Positions 59,846-64,000 of a DNA stretch of 64,000 nucleotides are shown here, piece after piece. This stretch comes from Motilimonas pumila (GTDB lineage: Bacteria > Pseudomonadota > Gammaproteobacteria > Enterobacterales > CBDFNC01), in contig NZ_QZCH01000005.1 of assembly GCF_003596335.1 (NCBI RefSeq), positions 84,963 through 148,962 of the forward strand, written 5' to 3'. The translations under genes and the position numbers were made by a program. Each line of letters begins with the position of its first letter. The first letter of the stretch is position 1. Below the pieces are notes generated by a model, which did no database searches, had not been told where the DNA came from, and saw only the letters and a program-made list of their open reading frames with translations.

Positions 59846-59921
59846 GGACGATTAGCTCAGTTGGGAGAGCACCGCCCTTACAAGGCGGGGGTCACTGGTT
59901 CAAGCCCAGTATCGTCCACCA
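59846..59921 (+). tRNA. tRNA-Val (anticodon UAC), copy 3 with a changed 3:70 pair
   Basis: Matches copies 1 and 2 except in the acceptor stem: GGACGAT with ATCGTCC in place of GGGCGAT/ATCGCCC. The two changes keep the pair (G-C to A-U at position 3:70). A 9-bp hairpin (59922-59941) and then a terminator follow. Confidence 0.97.
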
Positions 59922-59946
59922 CTTCAATGGCTCCATTGAAGCAGAT

Positions 59947-59970
59947 AACCAGCATTAAGCTGGTTTTTTT
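59947..59970 (+). terminator. Terminator of the tRNA-Val operon
   Basis: AACCAGC (59947-59953) pairs with GCTGGTT (59959-59965) around ATTAA and runs into seven T residues. Confidence 0.92.
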
Positions 59971-60056
59971 ATACCTGAAATTTATCGATAGATCTTTACA
60001 TCTATCTGCCTCGTTATTCATTATCTGTTTATCTAACTGTCACTTTAAAGAAGCCA

Positions 60057-60746
60057 ATGGAAAAATTTGTCGATATTTACCAGCGAGCTTGTGAGCGAAA
60101 AGGCTCGGAATTAGCCTTGCAAGCTCTGTTGTCTGATGTGTTGTCGCCTTCAGAAATAGCGGCTATCCCAGCGGATCGCTTTTTAGCATGCTTTACTGAA
60201 ACCGTATTTCAATCAGGCTTTGTTTGGTCAGTGGTTCGCAATAAGTGGCCTGGCTTTGAAGCTGCGTTCTTTGGCTTTGAGCCAAAAAAAATGGTGTTAC
60301 TGAATGAGCAGCACATTGAACGGTTATGCCAAGATGAGCGAATCGTAAGGGCGCGACAAAAAATTGTGACCGTGCCGCAAAATGCACAAATGATATTGGA
60401 CATTGAAAAGGAGCATGGCAGCTTTGGTCAGTTTATTGCTGATTGGCCGGTGGACTATATCACAGGGTTATGGCTGCATTTAAAACAGCACGGCTCTCGC
60501 CTTGGCGGTAACATTGCAGCTTACAGCTTACGCAAGCTGGGGATTGATACCTTTATTTTGACCAAGGACGTAGAAAGCTACTTGCGTCACCATCAATGGT
60601 TAGACGCTGGCTTAACCAGTAAAAAAGGCCTTAAACAGTGCCAAAGTGCCTTTAACGAGTTCCAGCAACAAAGCCAGTTACCTATGACTCACATTAGTCA
60701 AATTATCGCTTATTCTGTGGGGGATAATAGAGTGGGCATGGCATAG
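60057..60746 (+). CDS. DNA-3-methyladenine glycosylase I (Tag)-like protein
   Basis: This 229-residue protein resembles the Tag family of HhH-type base excision glycosylases. FVWSVVRNKWPGFEAAFFGFEPKKM near residue 55 and ERIVRARQKIVTVPQNAQMIL near residue 93 follow the Tag pattern, and LGGNIAAYSLRKLGID lies near residue 155. It has an N-terminal region of about 45 residues with no counterpart I can recall, and the N-terminal cysteine and histidine that bind zinc in E. coli Tag are not seen. It may therefore be a divergent branch with another substrate. It stands alone after the tRNA-Val operon. Confidence 0.7.
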   Translation: MEKFVDIYQRACERKGSELALQALLSDVLSPSEIAAIPADRFLACFTETVFQSGFVWSVVRNKWPGFEAAFFGFEPKKMVLLNEQHIERLCQDERIVRARQKIVTVPQNAQMILDIEKEHGSFGQFIADWPVDYITGLWLHLKQHGSRLGGNIAAYSLRKLGIDTFILTKDVESYLRHHQWLDAGLTSKKGLKQCQSAFNEFQQQSQLPMTHISQIIAYSVGDNRVGMA

Positions 60747-60823
60747 ACCCACACGGCTTTCATGTTTAGCGATCCCGGTGCAAAGTTCAACTTCGTGAGC
60801 TTTGAGTGAAGCCCTGCGATGGT

Positions 60824-61723
60824 TTAATTGAGCAGTAGGTTTTTCAACGCCGGCTGCAAGTCTGAGTAAATGAATTCAAAACCCTGTTGCTGCAGTCGCT
60901 CTGGAATGACTTTTTGGCCATCAAGTAACAAGGTACTCATTTCTCCAAAGCCGAGTTTAAGCGCGAAAGCTGGCATGGGCAGCAGGGTCGGTCGGTTGAG
61001 CACCTTGGCCAGCACTGAAGTGAATGCCCGGTTGGTTACTGGATGCGGCGCGGTAAAATTGTAAGTGCCATTGGCCGCGTCATTGTGCAGTAGCCATTCG
61101 ATGCCACGGACCATATCTTTCAAATGGATCCAAGACATAAATTGCTTGCCGTCACCAATGACTCCCCCAGCGCCCACTCGAAATGGCGGCAGCATCTTTT
61201 TCAGCGCGCCGCCCGCTGGACTAAGCACCACCCCAGTTCTTAAAATACATAAACGCGTATGGTCTTGGCATAGCTTAGCCACGGCTTCCCACTGCATGCA
61301 TATTTGATGGCTGAATTCGTCATGGGCCAATAGATCGTCTGCTTCGGTCAAAGGCTGCTCTTGCTGACTGCCGTAGAAGCCGATGGCTGAGCCGCTGATA
61401 AAGACTGCGGGAGGCTTGTTGGAGGCAATGATCAGTTGACTGATTTGACGGGTAATGGTCCAGCGACTTTGACAAATTTTGTCTTTTTGCTTCGGGCTCC
61501 AACGCTTGTTAGCAATTGGCTCGCCAGCCAGGTTGATGACCGCATCATATTCATCGAGATTAGCTAAGCTTTCAAGGTCGGCCAGGTAACTGAGTTGTGG
61601 TCCCAATAGCTGCTTTGCTTTAGTAGGGTTGCGGCTCAGTACCGTAAGCTGATGTTTTTCACTTAACACTTGGCATAAATGGCTGCCAATCAGGCCCGTG
61701 CCACCTGTGATCAATATCTTCAT
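60824..61723 (-). CDS. yfcH: NAD-dependent epimerase/SDR protein, YfcH type
   Basis: This extended short-chain dehydrogenase of the TIGR01777 group has 299 residues. The Rossmann motif GGTGLIGSHL is at residues 7-16, with VINLAGEPIANKRWSPKQKD near residue 62, ISGSAIGFYG near residue 110 (family active-site region) and FMSWIHLKDMVRGIEWLL near residue 195. Its substrate is not established. It is convergent with the Tag-like gene and divergent from the tqsA-like gene. Confidence 0.9.
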   Translation of the reverse strand: MKILITGGTGLIGSHLCQVLSEKHQLTVLSRNPTKAKQLLGPQLSYLADLESLANLDEYDAVINLAGEPIANKRWSPKQKDKICQSRWTITRQISQLIIASNKPPAVFISGSAIGFYGSQQEQPLTEADDLLAHDEFSHQICMQWEAVAKLCQDHTRLCILRTGVVLSPAGGALKKMLPPFRVGAGGVIGDGKQFMSWIHLKDMVRGIEWLLHNDAANGTYNFTAPHPVTNRAFTSVLAKVLNRPTLLPMPAFALKLGFGEMSTLLLDGQKVIPERLQQQGFEFIYSDLQPALKNLLLN

Positions 61724-61839
61724 ATTGGTTTCTTTTTAAGAACAGTATGTTAATTATTACGTGTTTACAGCGAAAAAGATCGCTATTTTTTCAAGATGAT
61801 ATATAAAGCATAGTGTTGCTGAATCAATTTGAGAAGAAA

Positions 61840-62883
61840 ATGGACACCCAAAATACTTTAGGTCGAGCGTTTGTTATCTTGGCAGCGGTTATCATTATCT
61901 TGGCAGGGATCAAAACTGCCAGTGCCATCTTAGTGCCGTTTTTACTGTCAGTTTTTATTGCCATCATTTGTCACCCCCTTATCAATTACTTAGTCGGCTT
62001 AAAAGTACCAAGAGGCATCGCCATTTGCCTGATTATAATGGTTATTGTGTTGCTCTTTTTTGTATTAGCCAGCGTGGTTGGTTCGTCAGTGGCCGAATTT
62101 CGTTTAGCCCTCCCTGGCTACGAAGCTCAGCTACTTGAACGGTTTGAGGGCATCACTACTTGGCTTGCGCAGCATAATATTGTGATTTCAGTAGAGATTG
62201 TGAAGGAGTATTTTGACCCTTCTGTGGCGATGAATATGGTCACCAATATGCTCTCAGGCTTTGGCAGCGTGTTAACCAACGTATTTTTGTTGCTATTGAC
62301 GATTATTTTTATGTTAACGGAAGCCCCTGAGCTACCGAAAAAGCTACACGTGGCGTTTCGCGACCCTGAAATGAAGTTGAAGAGTTTGGATAAGTTTATC
62401 CACTCGGTAAACCGGTATATGGTGATTAAGACCTTTGTGAGCTTTGGAACTGGCTTATTTGTGATGTTCTCTTTATGGATCATTGGCGTTGATTTCTTTG
62501 TGCTTTGGGGCGTACTGGCATTTTTGCTCAATTATATTCCTAATATTGGCTCTATCATTGCTGCAGTGCCGGCTGTCATTTTAGCCTTCTTACAACTGAG
62601 CTTGGGCCACGCAGCGGTAGTGGCAAGCGTGTATGTTGCGGTTAATACCGTAATGGGTAATGTGGTAGAGCCGCGTTTCTTAGGTCGTGGTCTAGGGCTG
62701 TCCACCTTGGTGGTGTTTTTATCATTAATTTTCTGGGGATGGCTGCTCGGAACGGTCGGTATGCTCTTATCTGTTCCTTTAACCATGATCTTAAAAATTG
62801 CCCTCGAAAACAGTCCACAAGGCTCATGGTTTGCCGTTTTATTAAGTTCAGAAGAGGACGTAGCGGCTCGTAATAAAGGCTAA
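61840..62883 (+). CDS. tqsA: AI-2E family transporter TqsA
   Basis: This inner-membrane protein of 347 residues is reported in E. coli to export autoinducer-2. Membrane segments run through residues 10-90 and 140 to the C-terminus. The C-terminal part GRGLGLSTLVVFLSLIFWG and then LLSVPLTMILKIALE match E. coli TqsA nearly residue for residue, as does NYIPNIGSIIAAVP. The ATG at 61840 has GAGAAGAAA upstream; an in-frame GTG at 61813 would add nine residues. It belongs to the same family as perM in this window but is clearly a different subgroup. Confidence 0.9.
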   Translation: MDTQNTLGRAFVILAAVIIILAGIKTASAILVPFLLSVFIAIICHPLINYLVGLKVPRGIAICLIIMVIVLLFFVLASVVGSSVAEFRLALPGYEAQLLERFEGITTWLAQHNIVISVEIVKEYFDPSVAMNMVTNMLSGFGSVLTNVFLLLLTIIFMLTEAPELPKKLHVAFRDPEMKLKSLDKFIHSVNRYMVIKTFVSFGTGLFVMFSLWIIGVDFFVLWGVLAFLLNYIPNIGSIIAAVPAVILAFLQLSLGHAAVVASVYVAVNTVMGNVVEPRFLGRGLGLSTLVVFLSLIFWGWLLGTVGMLLSVPLTMILKIALENSPQGSWFAVLLSSEEDVAARNKG

Positions 62884-62945
62884 TAAACACTGTTCATTAC
62901 TGCGCAGCCTAGGTAACATGCGTTTTATTTTGGCTAGGTTGCACA

Positions 62946-63839
62946 GTGCAAATCTTACAACACTTCCAATGGCCGGCAGGCCACGAGCTGACGCGGTTAT
63001 TTCATGGCCGCGGCGCCCAATTTCTTGACTATCGCTTTATTAATGTTGACTGGTTATCGCCGGCTGCTTTGATTATTTTATATTCTGAAGTTGAGCGTGA
63101 TTGGTTATTGGAATTGGCTACGGCGGTTAAAGCTCGCTTAGGTGACGACTGCCAATCTGTGCAGGTGCAATACCGTAACCGACACATGGCTCCCTATGAA
63201 CTGTTATTGGGCGAACAGCTTGATGAAGTGATTGCGCAAGAAGCAGGCTTAAAGTACCAATTAAGACTAGGGCGCAATCAAAATTACGGCTTATTCTTGG
63301 ATATGGCAAATGGCAGAGAGTGGGTCGCTCAGCATGCTAACAACGCCAACGTACTGAACCTATTTGCATACACTTGTGGCTTTTCTGTGGCGGCAGTGGC
63401 TGGCGGGGCGCGTCAAGTGGTCAATGTGGATATGAGTAAATCCTCTTTGGGCACTGGCCGAGATAACCATCGTCTTAACCAACATGACATGACCAAGGTA
63501 AAATTTCTGGGGCATGATATTTTTAAATCTTGGGGCAAATTAAAAAAGTTGGGGCCTTACGATTTATTGATTGCCGATCCGCCTTCACTGCAAAAAGGCA
63601 GTGTCAACATAGTGCGAGATTACCCTAAAATTATGCGTCGCCTAAGTGAATTAGTCAGCGCACAAGGCCATGCTTTATTGTGTTTAAACTCACCGGATCT
63701 GGATGTGGCATTTATCACCCAAGCGATGGCCGAACACGCTCCTGACTTTAGTTTTGTACAACAGCTACAACCGAGCGATATTTTTATCAATCGAGAGCCA
63801 GATAAAGGCCTTAAAGTGCTCTTGTACCGCCACGGCTAA
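62946..63839 (+). CDS. Class I SAM-dependent methyltransferase, RlmI/RlmK-like
   Basis: The Rossmann core of an SAM methyltransferase is clear: motif I NLFAYTCGFSVAAVAGGA near residue 138, VVNVDMSKSSLGTGRDNHRLN near residue 158 for the ribose, and the motif IV ADPPSLQKGS near residue 212. An upstream segment NYGLFLDMANGREWV near residue 112 resembles that in 23S rRNA m5C and m2G methyltransferases (RlmI and RlmK families), so rRNA is a likely substrate. The start is GTG, with only a weak ribosome site, and the length is 297. Its last 122 coding bases belong to the 138-bp tandem repeat. Confidence 0.85.
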   Translation: MQILQHFQWPAGHELTRLFHGRGAQFLDYRFINVDWLSPAALIILYSEVERDWLLELATAVKARLGDDCQSVQVQYRNRHMAPYELLLGEQLDEVIAQEAGLKYQLRLGRNQNYGLFLDMANGREWVAQHANNANVLNLFAYTCGFSVAAVAGGARQVVNVDMSKSSLGTGRDNHRLNQHDMTKVKFLGHDIFKSWGKLKKLGPYDLLIADPPSLQKGSVNIVRDYPKIMRRLSELVSAQGHALLCLNSPDLDVAFITQAMAEHAPDFSFVQQLQPSDIFINREPDKGLKVLLYRHG

Positions 63840-64000
63840 GATAAAGGGTTAACGGCCCAAGCGATAGCCGAGCACGCTCCTGAGTTTAGCTGTTGTACAA
63901 CAGCTACAACCGAGCGATATTTTTATCAATCGAGAACCAGATAAAGGCTTTAAGTGCTCTTGTACCGCCACGGCTAAGATAAAGGGTTAACGGCCCAAGC
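63718..64000 (+). repeat. Tandem 138-bp direct repeats of the methyltransferase 3' end
   Basis: Copy 1 (63718-63855) covers the last 122 bases of the methyltransferase gene and 16 bases after its stop codon. Copy 2 (63856-63993) repeats it with about seven substitutions and one 1-bp insertion and one 1-bp deletion, so about 94 percent identity. A third copy starts at 63994 and runs off the window. Copy 2 does not extend the reading frame and has its own internal stop. Confidence 0.95.

Overview
This window is a chromosomal segment of a gammaproteobacterium. The gene content and order resemble Alteromonadales or Vibrionales-type marine bacteria more than enterics. The evidence is E. coli-like synteny blocks joined in a different arrangement, the long form of PurC, a mid-40s GC appearance, and orthologues of E. 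coli proteins that are close in sequence throughout. I cannot name a genus from the sequence. Almost every gene is a housekeeping gene. No insertion sequence, prophage, CRISPR array or rRNA gene was seen.

Layout. 1-3172 (minus): map and glnD, with glnD cut by the left edge. 3250-6549 (plus): rpsB with a structured leader, tsf, pyrH and frr, for translation and UMP synthesis. 6619-22659 (plus): a dense envelope and replication cluster, uppS-cdsA-dxr-rseP-bamA-skp-lpxD-fabZ-lpxA-lpxB-rnhB-dnaE-tilS, covering undecaprenyl phosphate, phospholipid, isoprenoid, outer-membrane assembly and lipid A, with several TTG/GTG starts and overlapping stops and starts. 22623-25987: the fadE-gmhA-yafJ locus, as in E. 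coli, but the gene at the fadE position is a diverged protein that keeps FadE ends and lacks a recognisable FAD-binding core. 26058-29874: purN-purM (minus), and upp-uraA (plus) for uracil salvage. 30062-36768: two exported proteins of unknown function, hda, yfgD and a DUF2069 gene, a thioredoxin-like lipoprotein, bepA, a TusA-like protein and perM. 36808-40670: bcp, dapA-bamC and purC. The block from purN to purC follows E. coli order with a few genes missing or added.

40749-44181: a DUF2059 protein and the minus-strand operon yffB-dapE-vanY-like-DUF2897-yqhA. 44352-49307 (minus): crr-ptsI-ptsH, the general PTS, then cysK and cysZ for sulfate uptake and cysteine synthesis. 49754-52968 (plus): zipA and ligA, with a structured element upstream of zipA. 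53063-57342 (minus): an AcrAB-type RND efflux pump. 57526-59921: gltX flanked by four identical tRNA-Ala(GGC) genes and three tRNA-Val(UAC) genes, matching the alaWX-gltX-valUXY arrangement of E. coli. 59971-64000: a Tag-like DNA glycosylase, a yfcH-type epimerase, a tqsA orthologue and an RlmI-like methyltransferase whose 3' end is repeated in tandem with a 138-bp period up to the right edge.

The points most worth following up are the FadE-derived probable pseudoenzyme, the tandem 3'-end repeats at the right edge, the inverted repeat that encloses the -10 box of the tRNA-Ala promoter just after gltX, and the structured region upstream of zipA.
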